Positions 56,833-64,000 of a stretch of DNA of 64,000 bases are shown piece by piece (position 1 is the first letter of the stretch; each line of letters opens with the position of its first letter). Source of the stretch: Streptomyces justiciae (GTDB lineage: Bacteria > Actinomycetota > Actinomycetes > Streptomycetales > Streptomycetaceae). A program made the translations under genes and the position numbers. The stretch lies in the NCBI RefSeq assembly GCF_015163075.1, contig NZ_JADDXU010000002.1, forward strand, positions 372,001-436,000, written 5' to 3'. A model generated the notes under the pieces. The model was not told the origin of the DNA and searched no databases. It saw only the letters and a program-made list of their open reading frames with translations.

Positions 56833-57770
56833 GAGCGGGCGCCCTCCAGGGTCGCGTCGATGCGGGCCGCCTGGCCCTGGGTGAACATGAACATCGCGAT
56901 GTCGTCGGTGTAGTCCATGTAGTTGACGAACATGTCCCCGTCGGGTGCGTTGTTGCAGGTCACGTGCGGGAACGTGGGGGTGCCGAAGTTGGGGCCACCC
57001 GCGTTGGGAGTGTCCGCGACGAAGTCGCTGCCGCTGCACCCCTGGCCGTCGTCACCCCAGATGTGGAAGAGGTTCAGCCAGTGACCCACTTCGTGGGTGG
57101 CGGTCCGGCCCAGGTTGAAAGGCGCCTGTGCCGTACCCGTCGTACCGAGGAAGCGGTGTCCGATGACCACGCCGTCGGTCTCGGGCGGGCCGCCCGGGAA
57201 CTGGGCGTAGCCGAGGATCTCCCCGAGGTTGGGGTCGGGGTCCTCGAGGCGTGGGGCGACCCAGAGATTGAGGTACCGGTCGGCGGGCCAGGCGTCATGG
57301 CCGCCGCTCGCCGCGAACTTGACGGCGTCGTCGGTGCGGAAGAGGTCTGCCGCGGTCTCGGTGCGGGTGATGCCGTCGGTGGGCGCACCGAAGGGGTCCT
57401 CGGTGGCGAGCGCGAACTCGATGCGGCAGTCGGCGGTGAGGGACCGCCAGACCTCGGGGACCTTCGAGACGTCCGGGTTGAGCATCCGGTAGTCCTGGTT
57501 CAGGACCTCGATCTGGCCGGCGATCTGCGCGTCGCTGATGTTCTGGTCAGGCGTGTGGTGCACGACGTGCACGACCACCGGGATGACCGTCACGCCGACA
57601 CGGGCCGAGGTCTCCATGCCGGTCTCGAAGGCGAAGGCCCTGTTCTCCACCGCGTCCCGCGCGAGGGCGTAGGAGGGGTTCTCGGTCAGCAGCCGCCGGT
57701 GCACCGGCATGGTGCCGCAGACGCGGCGGGCGGGGGCGGGGGTGGTCTCGTCGATCTCGTTCTCGGGCAC
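56814..57770 (-). CDS. M43 (pappalysin-type) zinc metalloprotease
   Basis: A 318-residue metzincin-like protease. The zinc motif is [16 protein letters not shown] (HExxHxxxxxH, about residues 225-240) and the Met-turn is NYMDYTDD. The N-terminal part has [11 protein letters not shown] near residue 18, which may act as a cysteine switch. There is no signal peptide after the GTG at 57770, which is odd for a family whose members are mostly secreted; a leaderless export route or intracellular role are options. It is convergent with lysR and has no evident partner. Confidence 0.87.
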   Translation of the reverse strand: MPENEIDETTPAPARRVCGTMPVHRRLLTENPSYALARDAVENRAFAFETGMETSARVGVTVIPVVVHVVHHTPDQNISDAQIAGQIEVLNQDYRMLNPDVSKVPEVWRSLTADCRIEFALATEDPFGAPTDGITRTETAADLFRTDDAVKFAASGGHDAWPADRYLNLWVAPRLEDPDPNLGEILGYAQFPGGPPETDGVVIGHRFLGTTGTAQAPFNLGRTATHEVGHWLNLFHIWGDDGQGCSGSDFVADTPNAGGPNFGTPTFPHVTCNNAPDGDMFVNYMDYTDDIAMFMFTQGQAARIDATLEGARSSFLKP

Positions 57771-57971
57771 GCTGCACCGCCTGACGATGGCCGCGTCCGT
57801 GCGACGCGGAAGGTGAGGGTGGAACGGGCCCGTTGAGGTTTACGGTAGGGCGACCGCACGGACACGGTCAGCAGAATCACCGAATTCACGGTAAGTACGG
57901 CGTTGCATTCCGTATCGGGTCAACCGGACAGGTTTCCGGCCGAACCCGCAGGGAGCAGGAGGTGCCCGGCC

Positions 57972-58307
57972 ATGAGCGGTCCGCCGCCGGAACTGATCGG
58001 AACATGGGTGCATTCGTACGAGGAGGACTCGCCCGGCGTGACCGTCTACCGCCGGGCCGGGTACCCGCTGCCGCCCGCGCGGGGCCGCCGCGGACTGGAG
58101 TTCGCCGCGGACGGCACCTTCACCGAGCGGCCCATCGGACGCGGCGACGCACCGGGGCGGCGGACCGGCAGCTGGGCACCGGCGGACCAGGAGGGGCGTC
58201 GACTGGCCCTCAACTTCCCTGACACGGAACGCCAGTTGGAGGTTCTGCACGTCGACGACCAGATTCTCGAGGTGCGGGCCCCGGACGGAGGGCGGCGTGT
58301 TCCGTAG
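57972..58307 (+). CDS. Small hypothetical protein, lipocalin-like
   Basis: A 111-residue protein starting MSGPPPELIGTWVHSYEEDS. The pattern LIGTWxxSYEED and the later SWAPADQEGRRLALNF suggest a small beta-barrel of lipocalin-like type. No catalytic motif is seen. GGAGG lies nine bases before the ATG at 57972. Its end overlaps the following lipoprotein gene by 11 bases, so they form an operon. Confidence 0.65.
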   Translation: MSGPPPELIGTWVHSYEEDSPGVTVYRRAGYPLPPARGRRGLEFAADGTFTERPIGRGDAPGRRTGSWAPADQEGRRLALNFPDTERQLEVLHVDDQILEVRAPDGGRRVP

Positions 58308-58803
58308 GAGTGCCGTGGCGGTGGCGGCGGTCGGTGTGCTCGCGCTGGCGGGCTGCGGTGCCGATGACTCCGGGGGCGCGGCGCCGGAGCCCACCGTGAC
58401 TTCCGGAGCCCCGGCGCCGGAGGTGACGGCCGACGCCACGACGCCGACCCCGGCCCCCACCACTGACCCCACCCAAAAGCTCGCGTCCCTGAACATCAGC
58501 GGCGGTTTCGCCGGCGTCTCCCGGCAGGTGGTCCTGCGCGGCGACGGCACCGTCCACGCCCGCGACAACGGCAGGTCCGCGACGCGCCACCTCAAGGCCG
58601 CCGAGTTCAGGGAGCTGCGGACGCTGCTCGGCGATCCGGCGCTCGACAAGGTCCCCGACTTCACGGTCAACACCGGCGCCGCCGACCTCTTCCAGTACCA
58701 ACTCCGCTTCGACGGCCGCACGATCATGACCGACCGCTCCGCATCACACCCCGCCCTCGACCGCCTCATCGACGCCCTGAGCGCGTTCCTGCCGAAGGGC
58801 TGA
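58297..58803 (+). CDS. Hypothetical lipoprotein
   Basis: A 168-residue protein with a signal peptide and lipobox LALAGCGAD (Cys about residue 20). A Pro/Thr/Ala-rich linker (about residues 28-60) leads to a domain of about 100 residues beginning LNISGGFAGVSRQVVLRGDG. The domain is of a type found in small secreted actinobacterial proteins of unknown role. GGAGG precedes the GTG start. Confidence 0.75.
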   Translation: MFRRSAVAVAAVGVLALAGCGADDSGGAAPEPTVTSGAPAPEVTADATTPTPAPTTDPTQKLASLNISGGFAGVSRQVVLRGDGTVHARDNGRSATRHLKAAEFRELRTLLGDPALDKVPDFTVNTGAADLFQYQLRFDGRTIMTDRSASHPALDRLIDALSAFLPKG

Positions 58804-58883
58804 CGGCGTACTCCCCCGTCAGTACACCGGCTTACTCCCGCTGTGAGACGACCTCGCCGTGCCCGCCCGGCACCGTGGGACCC

Positions 58884-59432
58884 ATGAAACTCAGCCGCCC
58901 GGCCCGCAAGGGCTCCGTCGTCGTCCATGTCGTCGCCTCCGCCGGCTGGCTCGGGCTCACCTTCGGCCTGCTGGCGCTCGGGATCACCGCGGCCACCACC
59001 GGTGACCCGGTGATCGTGGAGTCGTCGGTCCGGGCCATGAAGCTGTTCGCCGACTGGCTCCTCCTCCCCCTCGCGTTCCTCACCTTCCTCAGCGGACTGC
59101 TGCTCTCGCTGGGCACGCCGTGGGGACTGGCGAGGCACCGCTGGGTCTACGCGAAGTTCTGGCTGACCCTCGCCACGCTCACCGCGACGGCGTTCGTCCT
59201 GCGCCCGGCCGTGAACTCCGCGGTCGCCGCCGTCGCCGCGGGGCACCCGCTGCCGGACACCGGCGACGTCCTGTTCGGTCCGATCGTCTCGTCGAGCGCG
59301 TACGTCTTCATGACGGTGATCTCGGTCGTCAAGCCGTGGGGGCCGACGCGGCGCGGACGCATGCACCGGGCAAGCTCAACTCCCGCCGCCCGACGCGGCA
59401 TTGACGTCCCCGTCCGGACCGCGTCACGGTGA
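58884..59432 (+). CDS. DUF2269-like integral membrane protein
   Basis: A 182-residue protein with about four membrane helices: VVVHVVASAGWLGLTFGLLAL, LLLPLAFLTFLSGLLLSLG, a third at WLTLATLTATAFVL and a fourth at VSSSAYVFMTVISVV. The first helix with HVVASAGWLG resembles DUF2269 membrane proteins. Function unknown. Start at the ATG 58884; a GTG nine bases earlier is possible. Confidence 0.65.
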   Translation: MKLSRPARKGSVVVHVVASAGWLGLTFGLLALGITAATTGDPVIVESSVRAMKLFADWLLLPLAFLTFLSGLLLSLGTPWGLARHRWVYAKFWLTLATLTATAFVLRPAVNSAVAAVAAGHPLPDTGDVLFGPIVSSSAYVFMTVISVVKPWGPTRRGRMHRASSTPAARRGIDVPVRTASR

Positions 59433-59462
59433 TGGTCCGTCAGACATCTCCGGAGGGCGTCC

Positions 59463-60635
59463 ATGACTTCAGCGTCGGCACCCCGCTCCGACTCCGAACT
59501 CCTCGCGCGGGTAAGGGAGATCCGTCCGCTGATCGCCGAACACGCGTTGCGGACCGAGCAGGAGAGGCGGGTGACCGGCGAGGTCGTCGCGGCGCTCACC
59601 GAGGCCGGCGTCCACCGGATGAACGTCCCCCGGCGGTACGGCGGTCATCAGACGCGGCTGCGCACCCAGGTCGACGTGCTGGCCGAGGTGGCCGGGGCGT
59701 GCGGGTCGGCCGGTTTCACCGCCCTGATCCAGGCGGGCTGCGCGTTCATCGCCGCGCTCTTCCCCGACGAGGCGCAGGACGAGATCTTCGCCCGCCCGGA
59801 CGTGCGGGTCGGCGGCACGCTCATCCCGGACGCCACGGCGGTCGCGGTGGACGGGGGCTATCTGGTCAACGGCACCTCGGGCTTCGCCACCGGCTGTCAG
59901 GACGCCGACTGGCATCTGCTGACCGTCCGCGTCGAGTCCGGCGAGGGGCCGCCGGAGGTGCTGTGGACGGCCGTACCGGTGTCGGAGCTGGAGATCCTGG
60001 ACGACTGGCACGTCTCCGGGCTGGCCGGTTCCGGCAGCAACAGCGTCGTCGCCCATGACGTCCTCGTGCCCGCGCATCGCGTGCTGCCCGTCGGGCCGCT
60101 GCTGGCGGGCGAGTTCCCCTCCAAGGCGAACGCCGACGACCCCTTCTACCGGATGCCCGTCCTGCTGCTGTTCTGCGCGTGGACGGCCCCGCACGCGCTC
60201 GGTCTGGCGCGGGCGTCCCTGGCGGGGTTCACGGACCGCATCCACCGGCGGGGCATCACGTACACCTTCCACGAGCGGCAGCACGAGGCGACCGTGACGC
60301 ACCTCCAGGCGGCCGAGGCGGCGATGAAGATCTCTTGCGCCGAGCTGCTCGCGGACGAGTTCGTCGCCCGCATCGAGGCCGGGGAGCCGTACACGCAGGA
60401 GGAGCGGGCGAAGATCCGGGCGCAGAGCGGTTATGTGGCGCGGCTGTGCAAGGAGGCCGTCGATCTGATCGCCTCCGCCTCCGGCGCGTCCTCGCTGCGT
60501 CTGGACGTGCCGGTGCAGCGGGCGGTGCGCGATCTGCACGCTCTCAACCTGCACTCCTTCGTCAATCCGGCGACCAATCTGGAGCTGTACGGGCGGGTGC
60601 TGTCCGGGCTGGACCCGGGGACGCTCTTCCTCTGA
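59463..60635 (+). CDS. Acyl-CoA dehydrogenase-fold flavin monooxygenase
   Basis: A 390-residue flavoprotein of the group D monooxygenase/acyl-CoA dehydrogenase fold. The N-terminal helical domain (residues 1-115) includes RRYGGHQTRLRTQVDVLAEV; the middle beta domain has VNGTSGFATGCQDADWHLL and SGLAGSGSNSVVAHDVLVP; the C-terminal part is of the HsaA/DszC kind (RAVRDLHALNLHSFVNPATN). Such enzymes use reduced flavin from a separate reductase to hydroxylate aromatic or heteroatom substrates. No reductase gene is nearby. GGAGG precedes the ATG. Confidence 0.85.
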   Translation: MTSASAPRSDSELLARVREIRPLIAEHALRTEQERRVTGEVVAALTEAGVHRMNVPRRYGGHQTRLRTQVDVLAEVAGACGSAGFTALIQAGCAFIAALFPDEAQDEIFARPDVRVGGTLIPDATAVAVDGGYLVNGTSGFATGCQDADWHLLTVRVESGEGPPEVLWTAVPVSELEILDDWHVSGLAGSGSNSVVAHDVLVPAHRVLPVGPLLAGEFPSKANADDPFYRMPVLLLFCAWTAPHALGLARASLAGFTDRIHRRGITYTFHERQHEATVTHLQAAEAAMKISCAELLADEFVARIEAGEPYTQEERAKIRAQSGYVARLCKEAVDLIASASGASSLRLDVPVQRAVRDLHALNLHSFVNPATNLELYGRVLSGLDPGTLFL

Positions 60636-60681
60636 TCGAGGGGTGCTCGCTCTTCGGCGGAGAGGTGATCCAGACCACGAA

Positions 60682-60748
60682 AGAAACGATGCCGTTTCTC
60701 TGGTGGCGGGGCTATGCTGAGCTCCAAGCGAACGAAACCGTTTCGTTC
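60682..60748. promoter_or_regulatory. Two GAAACG-type inverted repeats flanking the promoter of the orphan regulator gene
   Basis: AGAAACG-atgc-CGTTTCT (60682-60699) and GAACGAAA-ccg-TTTCGTTC (60730-60748) share GAAAC/GTTTC half-sites. A -10-like TATGCT (about 60713) lies between them. The second repeat is next to the AGGAGGG ribosome site of the downstream gene. They look like paired operators. Confidence 0.65.
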
Positions 60749-60763
60749 AGGAGGGTCGCTCCC

Positions 60764-61462
60764 ATGACCTCTGTACTCATCGTCAGCAGCCAGTCGCTCC
60801 AGCGTCTCGGCCTGCGCATGCTCCTGACGGACCAGCCCGACCTGACCGTCTCCGGCGAGGCGACCACCGGCGCCGAGGCGGTCCGCATGAGCGCCGTGCT
60901 GCGCCCGGACGTCGTCCTGCTCGACGGCCGCGTCCAGGACACCGACGGCATCGATGTCATCCGCCGGATCACCCATCCGCCGGCCTTCGCCGCCACCCCC
61001 GGCCTCTCCGAAGCGGCGGCCCGCCCTCCGCGCGTCCTCGTCCTCACCCCCGACACCCATGAGCAGCACGCCTACGCCGGGCTGCGCGCCGGGGCCGGCG
61101 GGTTCGTCCTGGAGAGCGCCGCCCCCGAGGAACTGGTCGCGGCGATCCGGGTGGTGGCGGTCGGGGACGCCGTCATCACCCCGAACCTGACCCGCGCCCT
61201 CATCGACACCGTCCGGCAGCAGCAGCCGGTCCGTCCCGCCACGACCGGGGTCGGCCTGGACACGCTCACCGAGCGGGAACGCGACGTCCTGACCGCCATC
61301 GCCTCCGGCTGGTCCAACGCGGAGATCGCGGCGCGCCTGAACATCGCCCCGACGACCGTGAAGTCCCATGTCAGCCACATCCTCGCCAAGATCGGGGCGC
61401 GTGCCCGCGTGCACGCGGTCGTCTTCGCCTACGAGACGGGCCTGGTGCGGCCCGCCGCCTGA
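60764..61462 (+). CDS. Orphan NarL/LuxR-type response regulator with atypical receiver
   Basis: A 232-residue protein with an N-terminal receiver and C-terminal LuxR helix-turn-helix (LTERERDVLTAIASGWSNAE, TTVKSHVSHILAKIGA, about residues 168-225). The receiver keeps the central Asp (VVLLDGRVQDTDGIDV) but the metal-binding acidic pair is replaced by Ser (LIVSSQSLQRLG) and the conserved Lys by Glu (GGFVLESAAPEEL). Normal phosphorylation is therefore doubtful. No histidine kinase gene is near. AGGAGGG precedes the ATG by eight bases, and paired inverted repeats lie upstream. Confidence 0.9.
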   Translation: MTSVLIVSSQSLQRLGLRMLLTDQPDLTVSGEATTGAEAVRMSAVLRPDVVLLDGRVQDTDGIDVIRRITHPPAFAATPGLSEAAARPPRVLVLTPDTHEQHAYAGLRAGAGGFVLESAAPEELVAAIRVVAVGDAVITPNLTRALIDTVRQQQPVRPATTGVGLDTLTERERDVLTAIASGWSNAEIAARLNIAPTTVKSHVSHILAKIGARARVHAVVFAYETGLVRPAA

Positions 61463-61607
61463 GGGCCGCGCGGGCGTTTGAGCCCGCGAGAACTGGTCAG
61501 GCGCGGGGGATGTTCCAGCTTCCCGCCCCCGCGGTCCCGTCCCCCACGCCCGTCAGACCGGCCCCCGGCGCCACGCGTCCCCCGCGCGGCGTACCGGGGG
61601 CGGTGTG

Positions 61608-62699
61608 GTGAGCGGGCCCCTCACGAGCCGCCCGCCGGTCCAGGACCCGGCGCCCGGACCCGGCCGCCCCGCCGAGGACCGCGACGCGTTCTTCGACAAC
61701 GCCAAGTACCTGGCGATCGTGCTGGTGGCGTCCGGCCACGCGTGGGAGCCGCTGCGTGACGGCAGCCGGACGGTCAGCGCGCTCTACATGCTCGTCTACG
61801 CCTTCCACATGCCGGCGTTCATCGTCGTCGCGGGCTACTTCTCCCGGAACTTCGACGCGAGCCCACGGCGGCTGAGACGGCTGGTGACCGGGGTCGCCCT
61901 CCCCTACGTCGTCTTCGAGACGGCGTACACCTTCTGGACGCGCTGGACCGACGGCGTCCCGGACCGTCCGGTCAGCCTCCTGGAACCGCTGTATCTGACG
62001 TGGTTCCTGGCCGCGTTGTTCATGTGGCGGCTGACCACCCCGGTGTGGCGGCACGTGCGGTGGCCGCTGCCCCTCGCGCTCGGTGTCGCGGTGCCGGCGA
62101 GCGTGACGCCGTCGATCGGCGAGGACCTTGATCTCCAGCGCACGTTGCAGTTCCTGCCGTACTTCGTGCTGGGCCTGTGTCTGCGGCCGGAGCACTTCCG
62201 GCTGGTGCGCCGCCGTGCGGCGCGGGTGCTGGCGGTGCCGGTGTTCGTGGGTGCGCTCGGTGTGGCCTACTGGGCGGTGCCGCGGCTGAGCGGTGCCTGG
62301 TTCTACCACCGGGACAGCGTGCAGGAGCTCGGTGCGCCCGGCTGGTCCGGCCTGGTCATGACGCCGGTGCTGTTCGGCTGCTCGGTGCTGCTGGTCGCGT
62401 GCTTCCTCGCCTGGGTGCCGGGGAGACGGACGTGGTTCACCACGCTGGGCGCGGGCACGCTGTACGGCTATCTGCTGCACGGGTTCGTCGCGCGGGGCTC
62501 CGAGCCCTGGGGCTGGTACGAGCCCGCCTGGGTCCACGGGCCGCTCGGCGCGGTCGTCGTCACGGCCGTCGCTGCGGTGACCGTGACGCTGCTGTGCACC
62601 CCGCCCGTGCGCCGGGTGTTCCGCTTCGCGGTGGAGCCGGACCTGCCGTGGGTCTTCGGACGTCACGGGTCGCGGGAGCGGGTCGCCGCGCCCGTGTGA
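61608..62699 (+). CDS. Membrane acyltransferase (acyltransferase-3 family)
   Basis: A 363-residue multi-pass protein with about ten membrane helices. The N-terminal region DAFFDNAKYLAIVLVASGHAW carries the family His near residue 46, and AFHMPAFIVVAGYFSRNF follows, as in OafA/WbbC-type O-acyltransferases. It would transfer an acyl group to an extracytoplasmic sugar or lipid. Two GTG codons stand in tandem (61605, 61608). The first 25 residues are Pro-rich and cytoplasmic. Confidence 0.88.
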   Translation: MSGPLTSRPPVQDPAPGPGRPAEDRDAFFDNAKYLAIVLVASGHAWEPLRDGSRTVSALYMLVYAFHMPAFIVVAGYFSRNFDASPRRLRRLVTGVALPYVVFETAYTFWTRWTDGVPDRPVSLLEPLYLTWFLAALFMWRLTTPVWRHVRWPLPLALGVAVPASVTPSIGEDLDLQRTLQFLPYFVLGLCLRPEHFRLVRRRAARVLAVPVFVGALGVAYWAVPRLSGAWFYHRDSVQELGAPGWSGLVMTPVLFGCSVLLVACFLAWVPGRRTWFTTLGAGTLYGYLLHGFVARGSEPWGWYEPAWVHGPLGAVVVTAVAAVTVTLLCTPPVRRVFRFAVEPDLPWVFGRHGSRERVAAPV

Positions 62700-62711
62700 G
62701 CGGGTGTGCCG

Positions 62712-63701
62712 TCACGGGGACGGCGGCCTGGAGGTGCCCGCGACGGTGGGGGTCGGGGTGACCTCGGGCAGGTGGGTGTCACCGCCCGACGGGATCGCGG
62801 TGACGGCCATGACGACGGCCACGGCCGCCGCGACGATCAGCACCAGGGCGACCAGGAGCCGCGAGCGCACGTCACGCACCGGCTCGGGGCTCGCCTCGGG
62901 TCGCGCCGCCACGGCGGCCAGTGCGGCCACGATCTCGTCCGCGCCCGGTCGCCGCGCCGGGTCCTTCGCCAGGAGCTCGCGCAACAACGGCGTCAACGGG
63001 CAGTCCGCGCCGGGCAGTTCGGGCTCCTCGTACACCACCGCGTACAGCGTCCCCGGCGCGGACGGCCGGGCGAAGGGGGAACGGCCGGTCAGGGCCGTGC
63101 AGAGCGTGGCGCCGAGCGACCACCAGTCGGAGGCGGGCCCCGGCACCCCTCCGGTGGCGCGCTCGGGCGGCATGTACTCGGGCGAGCCGACGAGCAGACC
63201 GTCCTGGGTCAGCCGCTGCGCGTCCTGTACGGCGGCGATCCCGAAGTCGGTGAGCACGACCCGGCGGCCGGGGCCGAGCAGGACGTTGCCGGGCTTGACG
63301 TCGCGGTGCAGCACCCCGGCGGCGTGCACCCGGCGCAGCGCATCGGCGAGCGCGAGACCGATGCGTGCCGTCTCCCGCACGCCCAACGAGCCGTACCGGG
63401 CGACCGTCTGCTCAAGCGAGGGCGCCTCGACCAGTTCCATGACGATCCACAGCCGGTCGTCCTCCTCGGCCACGTCGTACACGCGGACCACGCCCGGATG
63501 GTCGATACGGGCACCGGCCCGTGCCTCACGCAGTGCTCGTTCGCGGCGGGTGCGCTCGTCGGGGTCGGTGCCCGGGCCGTCGAGACGCAACTCCTTGACC
63601 GCGACCTGCCGTTCGAGCATCTCGTCGCAGGCCCGCCACACCCGCCCCATGCCGCCCTGTCCGACGCTCTCCGCAAGGCGGTAGCGGCCGGCGATGCGCA
63701 T
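62712..63701 (-). CDS. Serine/threonine protein kinase with a single membrane helix
   Basis: A 329-residue Hanks-type kinase. Gly-rich loop VGQGGMGRVWRA (about residues 13-24), catalytic Lys in QVAVKELRL, HRDVKPGNVLL (about 132-142), DFGIAAV, and GSPEYMPPER with the activation-segment APE replaced by PPE. A membrane helix follows (LLVALVLIVAAAVAVVMAV, about 282-300) with only a short Pro/Thr-rich outer tail, so no sensor domain is present. GGGAGG precedes the ATG. Confidence 0.93.
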   Translation of the reverse strand: MRIAGRYRLAESVGQGGMGRVWRACDEMLERQVAVKELRLDGPGTDPDERTRRERALREARAGARIDHPGVVRVYDVAEEDDRLWIVMELVEAPSLEQTVARYGSLGVRETARIGLALADALRRVHAAGVLHRDVKPGNVLLGPGRRVVLTDFGIAAVQDAQRLTQDGLLVGSPEYMPPERATGGVPGPASDWWSLGATLCTALTGRSPFARPSAPGTLYAVVYEEPELPGADCPLTPLLRELLAKDPARRPGADEIVAALAAVAARPEASPEPVRDVRSRLLVALVLIVAAAVAVVMAVTAIPSGGDTHLPEVTPTPTVAGTSRPPSP

Positions 63702-63797
63702 GGGTGGTCACCTCCCCGGCTTCCATCACAACACAGGCCGCCGGTCCACGACAGGCCACGACCGGCCGGACGCGGGGCGGGGGTGTGAACACGCCGT

Positions 63798-64000
63798 TCA
63801 GGGACGCCAGTACAGCGCGGGATCGGGGTGGTCGGTGAACCCCAGGTCGCGGTAGAGGGGTTCGCCCTCGGCCGAGGCGTACAGGTCCACGCGTGACACC
63901 TCACGCTCCCGGAACCAGTCCAGCAACTCCCGCATGATCGCCCGGCTGTGACCGCGCCGTCGGTGCGCGGGGTCGGTGACGACGCCGACGACCTGACCGA
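63798..64000 (-). CDS. GNAT-family N-acetyltransferase, C-terminal part
   Basis: The frame is open from the window edge to a TGA at 63798-63800, giving the last 66 or so residues. The acetyl-CoA-binding motif A is visible as VVGVVTDPAHRRRGHSRAIM, followed by LLDWFRERE, the SAEGEPLYRDLGF segment typical of the family and the C-terminal DHPDPALYWRP. The N-terminus and substrate region lie outside the window. Confidence 0.85.
   Translation of the reverse strand, partial: GQVVGVVTDPAHRRRGHSRAIMRELLDWFREREVSRVDLYASAEGEPLYRDLGFTDHPDPALYWRP

Overview
This window is high-GC actinobacterial DNA, almost certainly from a Streptomyces. It carries a complete coelichelin siderophore cluster in the gene order known from S. 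coelicolor, DmdR-type iron boxes, a mycothiol-dependent formaldehyde dehydrogenase, many GTG starts and GGAGG-type ribosome sites. I see no tRNA, rRNA, CRISPR array, insertion sequence or phage gene. No gene-free stretch exceeds about 200 bases.

Positions 1-9990 form a choline/glycine betaine catabolic block, nearly all on the minus strand: choline dehydrogenase (cut by the window edge), an IclR regulator, a Rieske oxygenase with its own FAD reductase and Rieske ferredoxin (betaine demethylation is the likely reaction), a metallo-beta-lactamase-fold hydrolase and mycothiol formaldehyde dehydrogenase (disposal of the released formaldehyde), a BCCT-family importer and a PabB-like chorismate enzyme. 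Inverted repeats of the form TTGCK-N5-MGCAA recur in the upstream regions of this block and suggest one local regulon.

Positions 10041-16653 hold a MacB/FtsX-like ABC transporter operon facing away from a five-gene operon: TetR, DUF4865, a phosphotriesterase-like metalloenzyme, DUF1272 and a malonate-semialdehyde-decarboxylase-like tautomerase. The function of the latter operon is unknown. Positions 16666-19075 hold a long (class II, plant/enterobacterial type) ketol-acid reductoisomerase divergent from an IlvY-like LysR regulator. Then come a RpiB-like isomerase, an SDR with a divergent XRE regulator, a ROK regulator, an AlkB-like dioxygenase, an RlmG-like methyltransferase, an amino-sugar-type aldolase/SIS pair with a divergent DeoR regulator, and a GH15 trehalase-like enzyme (to 29023).

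Positions 28998-51630 are the coelichelin cluster: cchK (MbtH), cchJ (esterase), cchI and cchG (two halves of an ABC exporter), cchH (three-module NRPS), cchF (binding lipoprotein), cchE/cchD/cchC (uptake ABC transporter), cchB (ornithine N-hydroxylase) and cchA (formyltransferase). Six to seven iron boxes sit in front of the transcription units. The ATPase domains of CchG and CchI have lost complementary motifs, which predicts a heterodimer with a single working ATP site.

Positions 51638-64000 hold a copper locus (CopA and a divergent secreted protein with two CsoR-type operators between them), a DJ-1/PfpI protein with a divergent LysR regulator, an M43 metalloprotease, small secreted or membrane proteins, an acyl-CoA-dehydrogenase-fold flavoenzyme, an orphan NarL-type regulator with an abnormal receiver, a membrane acyltransferase, a Ser/Thr kinase and the tail of a GNAT acetyltransferase.
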